Positions 8,679 to 16,433 of a stretch of 64,000 bases of DNA are shown here, piece by piece. Origin of the DNA: Vibrio pacinii DSM 19139 (lineage in GTDB: Bacteria; Pseudomonadota; Gammaproteobacteria; Enterobacterales; Vibrionaceae); assembly GCF_000711795.1 (NCBI RefSeq), contig NZ_JONH01000016.1:35486-99485 (forward strand). The letters run 5' to 3'. Position numbers and translations under genes: made by a program. The stretch's first letter is position 1, and each line of letters starts with the position of its first letter. The notes beneath the pieces were generated by a model that saw only the letters and a program-made list of their open reading frames with translations, had not been told where the DNA came from and ran no database searches.

Positions 8679-9395
8679 TTAATTTGCTAACGCCGCCTTC
8701 TGCGCGGAAACAATATCGGCAATGCCTTTCTTCGCCACCGCGAGAAGGTCCATTAGCTCATCATGAGTAAACGGTTCACCCTCGGCAGTGCCTTGAATTT
8801 CAATCATGCGACCATCTTCGGTCATCACCACGTTCATGTCTGTGTCAGCGGCTGAATCTTCGACGTACTCAAGATCACATAAAATATCTTGGCCTAAGAT
8901 ACCCACAGAAACCGCCGCAACGTGGCCCTTCATAGGGTTCGCTTTAAGCTTGCCTTTCTCGACTAAGTGTTGGAAGGCATCAGCCATGGCAACGCTCGCA
9001 CCAGAAATAGACGCGGTACGCGTACCGCCATCGGCTTGAATAACATCACAGTCTACCGTGACCATAATCTCACCAAGCGCCTCTAAATCAACGACAGCAC
9101 GAAGGCTACGCGCGATAAGACGTTGGATTTCCATAGTGCGGCCACCCTGCTTACCGTTTGCTGCTTCACGACGCATACGCGAATGAGTAGAGCGCGGGAG
9201 CATGCCGTATTCTGCGGTCACCCAGCCTTTACCTTGGCCTTTCAACCAACGTGGGACGTTTTCTTCGACGGTCGCATTGCAAAGCACTTTGGTATTGCCG
9301 AACTCCACCAGTACAGAGCCTTCTGCATATGCAGTGTAGTTACGAGTAATTTTAATTGGGCGAATCTGATCCGCCTCGCGGTCATTTGGACGCAT
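8679..9395 (-). CDS. rph: Ribonuclease PH
   Basis: Phosphorolytic 3'-5' exoribonuclease that trims tRNA 3' ends. The 238-residue product equals the family length and begins [20 protein letters not shown], with the '[17 protein letters not shown]' and '[11 protein letters not shown]' motifs of the phosphate/active site. A second ATG two codons upstream (9401) is only 3 nt from the AAGG site, so 9395 is preferred. It is first in rph-pyrE and divergent from yicC. Confidence 0.95.
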   Translation of the reverse strand: MRPNDREADQIRPIKITRNYTAYAEGSVLVEFGNTKVLCNATVEENVPRWLKGQGKGWVTAEYGMLPRSTHSRMRREAANGKQGGRTMEIQRLIARSLRAVVDLEALGEIMVTVDCDVIQADGGTRTASISGASVAMADAFQHLVEKGKLKANPMKGHVAAVSVGILGQDILCDLEYVEDSAADTDMNVVMTEDGRMIEIQGTAEGEPFTHDELMDLLAVAKKGIADIVSAQKAALAN

Positions 9396-9536
9396 GGGCA
9401 TCTACCTTATTTGCAGGGGGAGACGTTTTGATTGGGGCGAGATTATAGCGAAGTTTAGTCGGCAAAGCTATCGATTGGCGATTTGTGCTACTATTGGCAG
9501 GCGTTATTTTCAAAGATAATTAAACAGGAAAATTCG

Positions 9537-10403
9537 ATGATCTACAGTATGACAGCCTATGCACGTAAAGAAGTCAAAGGCGACTGGGGCAGCGCCGTAT
9601 GGGAAATTCGTAGTGTTAACCAACGCTACCTTGAAACCTACTTTCGCCTGCCAGAACAATTCCGCGGCCTAGAGCCAATGCTGCGTGAGCGCTTTCGAAA
9701 ACGCCTCGCCCGCGGCAAAGTCGAATGCGCACTGCGTTTTGAAGCCAACCCTGCCGCTAAAGGTGAACTAACCATCAACGAAACGCTCGCCAACCAAGTG
9801 ATTAAAGCCGCTGAACAAGTGATGCACATGACGGGTGAGCTGAGCCGTATCAATCCATTCCAAGTAATGAACTGGCCTGGCGTGATGGAAGCGCAAGAGC
9901 AAGATATGGATAGCGTCAATCAAGATCTGCTTGCGGCGTTTGATGAGGCAATTGGTGAGTTCATTGAAGCGCGTGGCCGCGAAGGTGACAACATGAAGGC
10001 ATTGATTGAGCAACGTTTAGATGCCATTGATGCTGAAGTGACAAGAGTACGCGCACGCATGCCAGAAATCATTGAATGGCAGCGAGAGCGTCTATTCTCG
10101 AAATTTGAAGACGCCAAAATTGAACTCGACTCGTCTCGTGTCGAGCAAGAGCTGATCCTACTGGCGCAAAAATCAGATGTCGCCGAAGAGCTTGATCGCC
10201 TCGACTCTCACGTTAAAGAAGCGCACAACATCTTGAAAAATGGTGGAGCATGTGGCCGTCGTCTCGACTTTATGATGCAAGAGTTTAACCGTGAATCAAA
10301 TACTCTAGCCTCAAAATCGATCAGCACTGACATCACCGCATCCGGTGTAGAGCTTAAAGTACTTATCGAGCAGATGCGCGAGCAGATCCAGAACATCGAA
10401 TAA
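9537..10403 (+). CDS. yicC: YicC family endoribonuclease
   Basis: A 288-residue YicC/YloC protein starting MIYSMTAYARKEV with the conserved C-terminal block of GACGRRLDFMMQEFNRESNT and SKS. The E. coli homologue has been reported as an endoribonuclease acting with PNPase on small RNAs. ACAGGAA precedes the ATG at 9537; an 18-codon upstream extension of the frame lacks a ribosome-binding site and does not align. Divergent rph and convergent permease neighbours, with its own terminator at 10421, make it monocistronic. Confidence 0.92.
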   Translation: MIYSMTAYARKEVKGDWGSAVWEIRSVNQRYLETYFRLPEQFRGLEPMLRERFRKRLARGKVECALRFEANPAAKGELTINETLANQVIKAAEQVMHMTGELSRINPFQVMNWPGVMEAQEQDMDSVNQDLLAAFDEAIGEFIEARGREGDNMKALIEQRLDAIDAEVTRVRARMPEIIEWQRERLFSKFEDAKIELDSSRVEQELILLAQKSDVAEELDRLDSHVKEAHNILKNGGACGRRLDFMMQEFNRESNTLASKSISTDITASGVELKVLIEQMREQIQNIE

Positions 10404-10420
10404 TCATCGATTTCTATTGT

Positions 10421-10455
10421 ACAAAGCCCAGCGTTTGCTGGGCTTTGTTTTATTT
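10421..10455 (+). terminator. Terminator of yicC
   Basis: A 12-bp perfect stem (10421-10432 / 10437-10448) with a GTTT loop is followed by TTTTATTT. Confidence 0.9.
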
Positions 10456-10580
10456 AACTCATCTTGCTTAACGTTCGATTCTTGCCATACGGCCAGTAAC
10501 ACGAACGATGTGGCTCTGGTATCTGACCATAAAAAATGGCCTTGCGCGACGCAAAGCCATTCGTATTTAGCCCGCTAGTA

Positions 10581-11951
10581 CTAAAGCAGAATCAAGTAAC
10601 TCATAAATAGACCACACAGAACATAAATAACAGGATGGACTTGTTTACGCTTGCCCGCCACGACCATAGAGAAAGCGTAACTAATAAAGCCCATTGCCAT
10701 GCCGTTTGCAGGCGAGAAACTCAATACCGTGAACATAATGGTAAAGAAGGCCGCAATGCGAGACTCTTTTTGTTCCCACTGAATCTGCCCCAAACGACCA
10801 ATCATGTAGATACCGACCACAACCATGGCTGGTGCCACCATCGCAGCAGAAAAAATTGAGAAGAGCGGGTATAGAAACAGAGACACAAGGAATAAGCCAG
10901 CAACCACAACCGCCGCCAAACCTGTTTTCGCACCTTGAGACGAGGCAATACCTGACTCTGAAAACGCCGTAATTGACGTGGTTCCCAACACAGAACCAAT
11001 CACAGTGCCTCCCGCATCCGCCACTAGCGCAGAGCGAGCATTTGGCACTTTACCGTCTTTATCAATGATCCCCGCGTCACGGCCAACACCGATGATAGTG
11101 CTCAAACCATCAAAGAAATCGACAATCAGAAAGATAATGACAATAAACAGCAGATCGAACATCTTCTCTGCCGTCAGGCCCGAGAAGTTAAATACGGCGC
11201 CGAAACTGCTTTCCATACTTGGCGGCGCAGTAATAAATTGCTCTGGCATCGGCGCATTGTTGGTTCCCATCACCACATCAGCCAAAACCGTCAGAGCAAT
11301 CGCTGAAATAAAAGAGATAAAGGTCGCCAACTTGATATCGCGAATCATACAGCCAAGCGCAATGAAGATACTCAGGTAAGCAATGATGACTTTCGGCTCA
11401 GAGATATCGCCCATACTCACCAAGATGATCGGATTGGAAACAATAATTCCCGCATTCTTTAGCCCCAAGAAGGCAATGAATAGACCGAGAGAGACAGTAA
11501 TGGCCAGCTTCAAATCTTCTGGAATCGACTCAATCATCGATTTACGAATATTGGTCATCGATAGAATCAGATACAGCACGCCGGAAAGGAAAATACCGAA
11601 TAATGCTTCGTGCCACACTAAGGCGACTGAGCCACTCAACAACATCCCTTTAAAAAAGCCGTTCATGCTCATACCCGGTGCAAGCATCACTGGGTAATTA
11701 CCCCAAATCCCCATAATCAGAGTAGCTGCCGCTGCCGCTAAAGCCGTGGCAGTAAAAACCGCCCCTTTGTCCATCCCTGGTATGCCACCCAAAATCGCTG
11801 GGTTAACCGCAAGGATATAGCTCATAGCTAAGAAGGTAATAAAGCCAGCATACAGCTCTGTGCCAATGGTGGTTTTACGCTCAGAAATTTTAAAAATGGA
11901 CTCTAGGATGCCAGGGTTATCCTGGGCTTTTACAGCGGTATCGAGACTCAC
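10581..11951 (-). CDS. NCS2/AzgA-type purine permease
   Basis: A 456-residue polytopic inner-membrane protein with about 12-14 hydrophobic segments. It carries the NCS2/AzgA hallmarks: NPAILGG after TM1, the substrate-site strand LAPGMSMNGFF near 91-101, VDFFDGLSTIIGVGRDAG in the middle and GSVLGTTSITAFSES in TM8-10. It is therefore a proton symporter for adenine, guanine, hypoxanthine or xanthine; which one is not decidable. GTG at 11951 lies 7 nt after AAGG, better than the TTG two codons upstream. PurR-like boxes over its promoter support a purine role. Confidence 0.88.
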   Translation of the reverse strand: MSLDTAVKAQDNPGILESIFKISERKTTIGTELYAGFITFLAMSYILAVNPAILGGIPGMDKGAVFTATALAAAAATLIMGIWGNYPVMLAPGMSMNGFFKGMLLSGSVALVWHEALFGIFLSGVLYLILSMTNIRKSMIESIPEDLKLAITVSLGLFIAFLGLKNAGIIVSNPIILVSMGDISEPKVIIAYLSIFIALGCMIRDIKLATFISFISAIALTVLADVVMGTNNAPMPEQFITAPPSMESSFGAVFNFSGLTAEKMFDLLFIVIIFLIVDFFDGLSTIIGVGRDAGIIDKDGKVPNARSALVADAGGTVIGSVLGTTSITAFSESGIASSQGAKTGLAAVVVAGLFLVSLFLYPLFSIFSAAMVAPAMVVVGIYMIGRLGQIQWEQKESRIAAFFTIMFTVLSFSPANGMAMGFISYAFSMVVAGKRKQVHPVIYVLCGLFMSYLILL

Positions 11952-12096
11952 AATCAAACCTTAACGATTAAATAAACAGGAACGGAGTCAAATGCTGATA
12001 GAGAACGAAACAGACGCTAACCACAAACAAAACTGTAGTCACCAAGATAGGCTCGGTGGTAGAGACGTTCAGTCCAATTTACTAAACATATACAGC

Positions 12097-12112
12097 ATTT
12101 AAACGTTTGCGC
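12097..12112. promoter_or_regulatory. PurR-like operator, proximal
   Basis: The 16-mer centred on AAACGTTTGCG matches 12 of 16 positions of the PurR consensus ACGCAAACGTTTGCGT. It overlaps the predicted start site of the permease promoter (near 12109), an ideal position for repression. Confidence 0.6.
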
Positions 12113-12115
12113 GGC

Positions 12116-12143
12116 ATTGTACGAATCTCACATCAAAACTCAA
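12116..12143 (-). promoter_or_regulatory. Sigma-70 promoter of the purine permease
   Basis: On the minus strand TTGAGT (12138-12143) and TACAAT (12116-12121) are separated by 16 nt. The start would fall near 12109, inside the proximal PurR box, with a leader of about 158 nt. Confidence 0.55.
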
Positions 12144-12169
12144 CGCTTTTCTGGCTTAAAAGAGAACAA

Positions 12170-12185
12170 AAGCAAACGTTTGCCT
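12170..12185. promoter_or_regulatory. PurR-like operator, distal
   Basis: AAGCAAACGTTTGCCT matches the PurR consensus at 14 of 16 positions, including the central 12-bp perfect palindrome at 12172-12183. It lies about 73 bp from the proximal box, a spacing compatible with looping, in the 460-nt gap between the permease and gmk. It could act on either gene. Apart from these boxes and the permease promoter I see nothing else certain in this gap. Confidence 0.7.
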
Positions 12186-12411
12186 TTTGAACGATGAATT
12201 CAATCCGTCTGAGATTACTGGTGGTTTGCGCCTCCTTACTCACACTAACCCTTGCTATAGTTGTTCTAGAGCGCCTATTTATGCTACTCTTCGCGTCCAT
12301 TTTTCTGACCTAAATTTGACCAACTCGGTGAAAAATCTCGGTCAGTGCTATCTTTATAATGGTCAGCAGATCTCTGTTAGCCATCACCAAACCAAATGTG
12401 AGAATGTCCCT

Positions 12412-13035
12412 ATGGGTAAAGGCACTCTGTATATCGTATCGGCACCAAGCGGTGCGGGAAAATCGAGTCTGATTTCAGCCATGCTAGAAACCAACCCTAC
12501 CTATGCAATGAAAGTATCGGTTTCGCATACCACTCGTGGTATGCGCCCTGGTGAGCAAGATGGCATTCACTACCACTTTGTGCAAAAAGATCTCTTTGAA
12601 GAGCTGATTGAAAAAGGCGAATTCCTTGAGTACGCCGAAGTGTTCGGCAACTACTACGGCACGTCGCGCGTTTGGATTGAAAACAACTTAGAAAAAGGCA
12701 TTGATGTCTTTCTGGATATTGACTGGCAAGGTGCCCGTCAAATTCGTCAGCAAATGCCGCAAGCAAAAAGCTTATTTATTCTGCCACCGTCAAACGGTGA
12801 GTTAGAACGCCGTCTTAACGCTCGTGGTCAAGACAGTGAAGCCGTTATTGCCAAGCGCATGGCAGAAGCGAAAGCGGAAATCTCACACTATCGCGAGTAC
12901 GACTACGTCATCATTAATGATGACTTCGACAACGCACTGATGGACTTTAAGGCCATCATCCGCGCTGAAAGATTAAAGCAAGACAAACAAGCTGATAAAT
13001 ATAAAGGCATGCTTGACGCGCTTTTAGCGGAATAA
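12412..13035 (+). CDS. gmk: Guanylate kinase
   Basis: Phosphorylates GMP to GDP with ATP, in the cytosol. The 207-residue product, identical in length to E. coli, begins [20 protein letters not shown] with the P-loop at 12-19. It has the GMP-binding region [17 protein letters not shown], and [10 protein letters not shown] in the core. The frame stays open 75 codons upstream, but that stretch does not align and contains regulatory sequence. Gene order gmk-rpoZ-spoT groups GTP supply with ppGpp metabolism, as in E. coli. Confidence 0.97.
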   Translation: MGKGTLYIVSAPSGAGKSSLISAMLETNPTYAMKVSVSHTTRGMRPGEQDGIHYHFVQKDLFEELIEKGEFLEYAEVFGNYYGTSRVWIENNLEKGIDVFLDIDWQGARQIRQQMPQAKSLFILPPSNGELERRLNARGQDSEAVIAKRMAEAKAEISHYREYDYVIINDDFDNALMDFKAIIRAERLKQDKQADKYKGMLDALLAE

Positions 13036-13051
13036 TCCCCTTAAAGAGAAA

Positions 13052-13074
13052 GAGTTCCTAGACACTAGGAACTC
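13052..13074. repeat. Perfect palindrome between gmk and rpoZ
   Basis: GAGTTCCTAG (13052-13061) and CTAGGAACTC (13065-13074) form a 10-bp stem with an ACA loop but no T-run. The CTAGGAAC sequence resembles the CTAG-rich repeats of the rph-pyrE gap. The -35 of the candidate rpoZ promoter lies inside it. Confidence 0.6.
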
Positions 13075-13088
13075 ACACCCTGTATAAT
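13059..13088 (+). promoter_or_regulatory. Candidate rpoZ-spoT promoter
   Basis: TAGACA (13059-13064) and a perfect TATAAT (13083-13088) with an 18-nt spacer predict a start near 13095, 36 nt before rpoZ. Confidence 0.5.
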
Positions 13089-13130
13089 TTCTCGTCATTC
13101 AAGATTTTAGTAAACTAATTTGGAGTTCTC

Positions 13131-13403
13131 ATGGCACGCGTAACTGTTCAAGACGCTGTTGAAAAAGTTGGTAACCGTTTCGACCTAGTTCTCATTGCGG
13201 CACGCCGCGCTCGTCAAATGCAAACCGGCGGTAAAGATTCACTAGTGCCAGAAGAGAATGATAAGCAAACGGTCATCGCTCTTCGCGAGATCGAAGAAGG
13301 TCTTATCACTAAAGACATCCTTGACGCACGTGCGCGTCAAGAGCAGCAAGAACAAGAAGCCGCTGAATTAGCCGCCGTAAGCAGCATCGCTCACAGCCGT
13401 TAA
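13131..13403 (+). CDS. rpoZ: RNA polymerase omega subunit
   Basis: A 90-residue omega protein, [20 protein letters not shown] at the start with the conserved AARRARQM helix that clamps the beta' subunit. It promotes RNAP assembly and forms part of ppGpp site 1. A TTTGGAG ribosome-binding site precedes the ATG. spoT follows after 40 nt on the same strand, so RNAP's ppGpp-binding subunit and the ppGpp hydrolase/synthetase are co-expressed. Confidence 0.97.
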   Translation: MARVTVQDAVEKVGNRFDLVLIAARRARQMQTGGKDSLVPEENDKQTVIALREIEEGLITKDILDARARQEQQEQEAAELAAVSSIAHSR

Positions 13404-13443
13404 TCAGATCTTCACGTCAACAACTATCTTCCGGATCTAAAGT

Positions 13444-15570
13444 TTGTATCTATTCGATAGCCTCAAAGACGTTGCCCAAGAATACCTAACAGAGCCTCAA
13501 ATTGAGGCTCTGCGTCAATCTTATGTGGTAGCGAAAGATGCTCATGAAGGGCAGACCCGTTCTAGCGGCGAACCTTATATCATCCACCCTGTGGCTGTGG
13601 CTCGTATCTTGGCGGAAATGCGCCTTGATATCGAAACTCTGCAAGCGGCTCTACTCCACGATGTAATCGAAGATACTGAAGTTACAAAAGAGGAGTTAGA
13701 AGCGCAATTTGGCAATACCGTTGCTGAATTGGTCGATGGCGTGTCTAAACTTGATAAACTCAAGTTTCGCGATCGCAAAGAAGCCCAGGCAGAAAACTTC
13801 CGTAAGATGGTGCTTGCCATGGTGCAAGACATCCGCGTTATCCTGATCAAACTCGCTGACCGCACCCACAACATGCGTACTCTTGGCGCACTGCGTCCAG
13901 ACAAGAAACGCCGTATTGCGCGCGAAACGTTAGAGATTTACTCGCCACTTGCCCACCGCCTCGGTATCCACAACATCAAGACCGAACTCGAAGAGCTTGG
14001 GTTTGAAGCGCTCTATCCGAATCGCTATCGGGTACTTAAAGAGGTCGTGCGATCCGCTCGTGGCAATCGCAAAGAGATGATCCAGCGTATCCATACTGAA
14101 ATCGAAGGTCGCCTCGAAGAGGTCGGCTTGAAGGCGCGTGTGGTCGGTCGTGAGAAAAACCTGTTCTCCATCTACAACAAGATGAAAACCAAAGAGCAGC
14201 GTTTCCACACCATTATGGATATCTACGCGTTCCGAGTTGTCGTGCAAGATGCCGATACCTGCTATCGCGTTCTTGGCCAAGTACACAGCTTGTATAAACC
14301 ACGCCCAGGACGGATGAAAGACTACATTGCCGTGCCGAAAGCCAATGGCTATCAATCGCTGCATACTTCGATGATAGGCCCTCACGGCGTACCCGTTGAA
14401 GTGCAAATCCGTACTGAAGATATGGATCAGATGGCCGACAAAGGGGTCGCCGCTCACTGGTCTTATAAAGGTAACGGAGATCGCACAGGCACGACCGCGC
14501 AAGTTAAAGCGCAGCGTTGGATGCAAAGCCTGCTTGAGCTACAACAAAGCGCAGGTAACTCATTTGAATTTATTGAAAACGTAAAATCTGATCTGTTCCC
14601 AGATGAGATTTACGTCTTCACGCCCAAAGGTCGTATTGTTGAACTCCCTGTTGGCGCGACCGCCGTTGACTTTGCTTATGCGGTGCATACCGATGTCGGC
14701 AACACCTGTGTTGGTGCCCGTGTCGATCGCAATCCGTATCCTCTGAGTAAATCACTCAAAAATGGTCAAACCATCGAGATCATTAGTGCGCCTGGGGCTC
14801 GCCCTAACGCAGCTTGGCTCAACTACGTGGTGACCTCACGCGCGCGCACTAAGATACGCCAAGTTCTCAAGACGATGCGCCGCGAAGAGTCAATTACGCT
14901 AGGTCGCCGTCTTCTCAACCATGCGCTCGGTGAACTGTCACTTTCAGACATCAGTGAAGAGAACGTCAACCATGTCTTGGCCGATCTTAAAGTCGCTAGC
15001 GTCGATGATTTGCTGGCGGCAATAGGCTTAGGTGAATTAATGAGTATCGTCATCGCCCGCCGCTTACTGGGCAATGCTGATGAGCTCACGGAGTCGATCA
15101 GTGTCAATGCCGACGGTTCGCCGAAGAAAAAACTGCCTATTCGTGGTGCAGAAGGCATTTTGCTTACCTTTGCTAACTGCTGCCATCCGATTCCTGACGA
15201 TCACATTATCGCTCACGTTTCACCCGGCCGTGGTCTGGTGGTTCACCGTGAAACGTGTCCAAACGTACGCGGTTACCAAAAAGAACCCGATAAGTACATG
15301 GCCGTTGAATGGTCAGACGATTACGACAAAGAGTTTATTACCGAAGTCACTATTGATGTGCAAAACCGTCAAGGTGCGCTTGCTGAACTGACCAATGTTA
15401 TCTCCAACACAGGCTCTAACATCCATGGTCTTTCAACCGAAGAGCGCGATGGCCGTTTGTACACCGTCACTGTGCTGCTCACAACCAAAGATCGTGTTCA
15501 TCTTGCAGGCATCATGCGTAAAATCAAAGCCATGCCACAGACGTTAAAAGTTCGTCGCCGCAAGAACTAA
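13444..15570 (+). CDS. spoT: Bifunctional (p)ppGpp synthetase II / hydrolase
   Basis: A 708-residue long RSH protein with an N-terminal HD hydrolase domain (metal-binding H72-D73 in LLHDVIEDT), a RelA/SpoT synthetase domain (about 230-345, with YQSLHTSMIGP), a TGS domain (about 390-450, EIYVFTPKGRI), and a zinc-finger-like/conserved-cysteine region with a C-terminal ACT domain. It starts at TTG (MYLFDSLKDV), the same unusual start as E. coli spoT. The intact HD box indicates that hydrolase activity is retained. Vibrios usually also have RelA and RelV elsewhere; neither is in this window. Confidence 0.97.
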   Translation: MYLFDSLKDVAQEYLTEPQIEALRQSYVVAKDAHEGQTRSSGEPYIIHPVAVARILAEMRLDIETLQAALLHDVIEDTEVTKEELEAQFGNTVAELVDGVSKLDKLKFRDRKEAQAENFRKMVLAMVQDIRVILIKLADRTHNMRTLGALRPDKKRRIARETLEIYSPLAHRLGIHNIKTELEELGFEALYPNRYRVLKEVVRSARGNRKEMIQRIHTEIEGRLEEVGLKARVVGREKNLFSIYNKMKTKEQRFHTIMDIYAFRVVVQDADTCYRVLGQVHSLYKPRPGRMKDYIAVPKANGYQSLHTSMIGPHGVPVEVQIRTEDMDQMADKGVAAHWSYKGNGDRTGTTAQVKAQRWMQSLLELQQSAGNSFEFIENVKSDLFPDEIYVFTPKGRIVELPVGATAVDFAYAVHTDVGNTCVGARVDRNPYPLSKSLKNGQTIEIISAPGARPNAAWLNYVVTSRARTKIRQVLKTMRREESITLGRRLLNHALGELSLSDISEENVNHVLADLKVASVDDLLAAIGLGELMSIVIARRLLGNADELTESISVNADGSPKKKLPIRGAEGILLTFANCCHPIPDDHIIAHVSPGRGLVVHRETCPNVRGYQKEPDKYMAVEWSDDYDKEFITEVTIDVQNRQGALAELTNVISNTGSNIHGLSTEERDGRLYTVTVLLTTKDRVHLAGIMRKIKAMPQTLKVRRRKN

Positions 15571-15590
15571 CTCGTTGTTCAAACCGTAAT

Positions 15591-15627
15591 AAAATGTCCT
15601 TGCCGCCACTGCTGCAAGGACATTTTT
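15591..15627 (+). terminator. Terminator of rpoZ-spoT
   Basis: Arms AAAATGTCCTTG (15591-15602) and CAAGGACATTTT (15615-15626) form a 12-bp stem ending in a five-T run. Confidence 0.85.
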
Positions 15628-15673
15628 GACTTAATGCCTCAATTACTGGCGCTACGAACCTCACACTACCACT

Positions 15674-16357
15674 ATGAACTTAGAACGCTACCAACGAATC
15701 CAACAAGTATTAAAAGCGCGTCAAGCCGATCTCACTCTGTGTCTTGAAGACGTGCATAAGCCCAACAATGTCTCTGCTGTGATTCGCTCTGCCGATGCCA
15801 CAGGTATCCATAAGATTCACGCCGTGTGGCCCAATGAAATGCGCACCCTCAGCCATACTTCTGCGGGGGCGCGTAACTGGGTTGATGTTGAAACTCATGA
15901 CGATATCGACACCGCGATTGCCGAGCTTAAAGCGCAAGGCATGCAAGTGCTGGTAACGAATCTTTCTAATAGCGCGGTCGATTTTCGCCAAGTCGATTAC
16001 ACCAAACCGACAGCGATCATTCTCGGCAACGAAAAAGCGGGCGCGTCAGCCAAAGCCAAACAACTTGCCGATCAAGACATCATGATTCCTATGCTCGGCA
16101 TGGTTCAGTCACTCAATGTCTCCGTCGCCAGCGCCGTCATTTTGTACGAAGCGCAGCGTCAACGTGAAGCGGCGGGTATGTACGACAATGACATTAGCTC
16201 AGTTCCACAACAGACTATTCACCGCCTGCTATTTGAACGTGGTCATCCGGTATTGGCCAAAGTGGCAAAGCGTAAAGGTTTGCCGTACCCAACGTTAGAT
16301 GAGCAGGGCCAAATTGTCGCTGACGATCAATGGTGGGCCGAGATGCAGAAGAAGTAA
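15674..16357 (+). CDS. trmH: tRNA (guanosine-18-2'-O)-methyltransferase
   Basis: SPOUT-fold enzyme that 2'-O-methylates G18 in the tRNA D-loop using SAM. The 227-residue product shows SPOUT motif 1 (NNVSAVIRSADA), motif 2 (IILGNEKAG) and motif 3 (PMLGMVQSLNVSVASA), plus the TrmH-specific C-terminal extension LLFERGHPVLAKVAKRKG. It lies between spoT and recG, as in E. coli, but a terminator upstream separates it from spoT. Confidence 0.96.
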   Translation: MNLERYQRIQQVLKARQADLTLCLEDVHKPNNVSAVIRSADATGIHKIHAVWPNEMRTLSHTSAGARNWVDVETHDDIDTAIAELKAQGMQVLVTNLSNSAVDFRQVDYTKPTAIILGNEKAGASAKAKQLADQDIMIPMLGMVQSLNVSVASAVILYEAQRQREAAGMYDNDISSVPQQTIHRLLFERGHPVLAKVAKRKGLPYPTLDEQGQIVADDQWWAEMQKK

Positions 16358-16433
16358 CGACATTTTTCCTGTACAAAAACACAGCTCGGTGGTTAACTAT
16401 TGTTAATGATTGAATGACTTACCGAGCCCTGTT

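Noticed and set aside
12187..12411. 75-codon open N-terminal extension in frame with gmk
   Set aside because: Guanylate kinase aligns from [14 protein letters not shown]; the extension has no homology and no ribosome-binding site, and overlaps promoter-type sequence.
16384..16427. GCTCGGT...ACCGAGC dyad around a possible TTG start of recG
   Set aside because: Only 7 bp with a 30-nt loop, no T-run and no clear sequestration of the recG start; left as chance.
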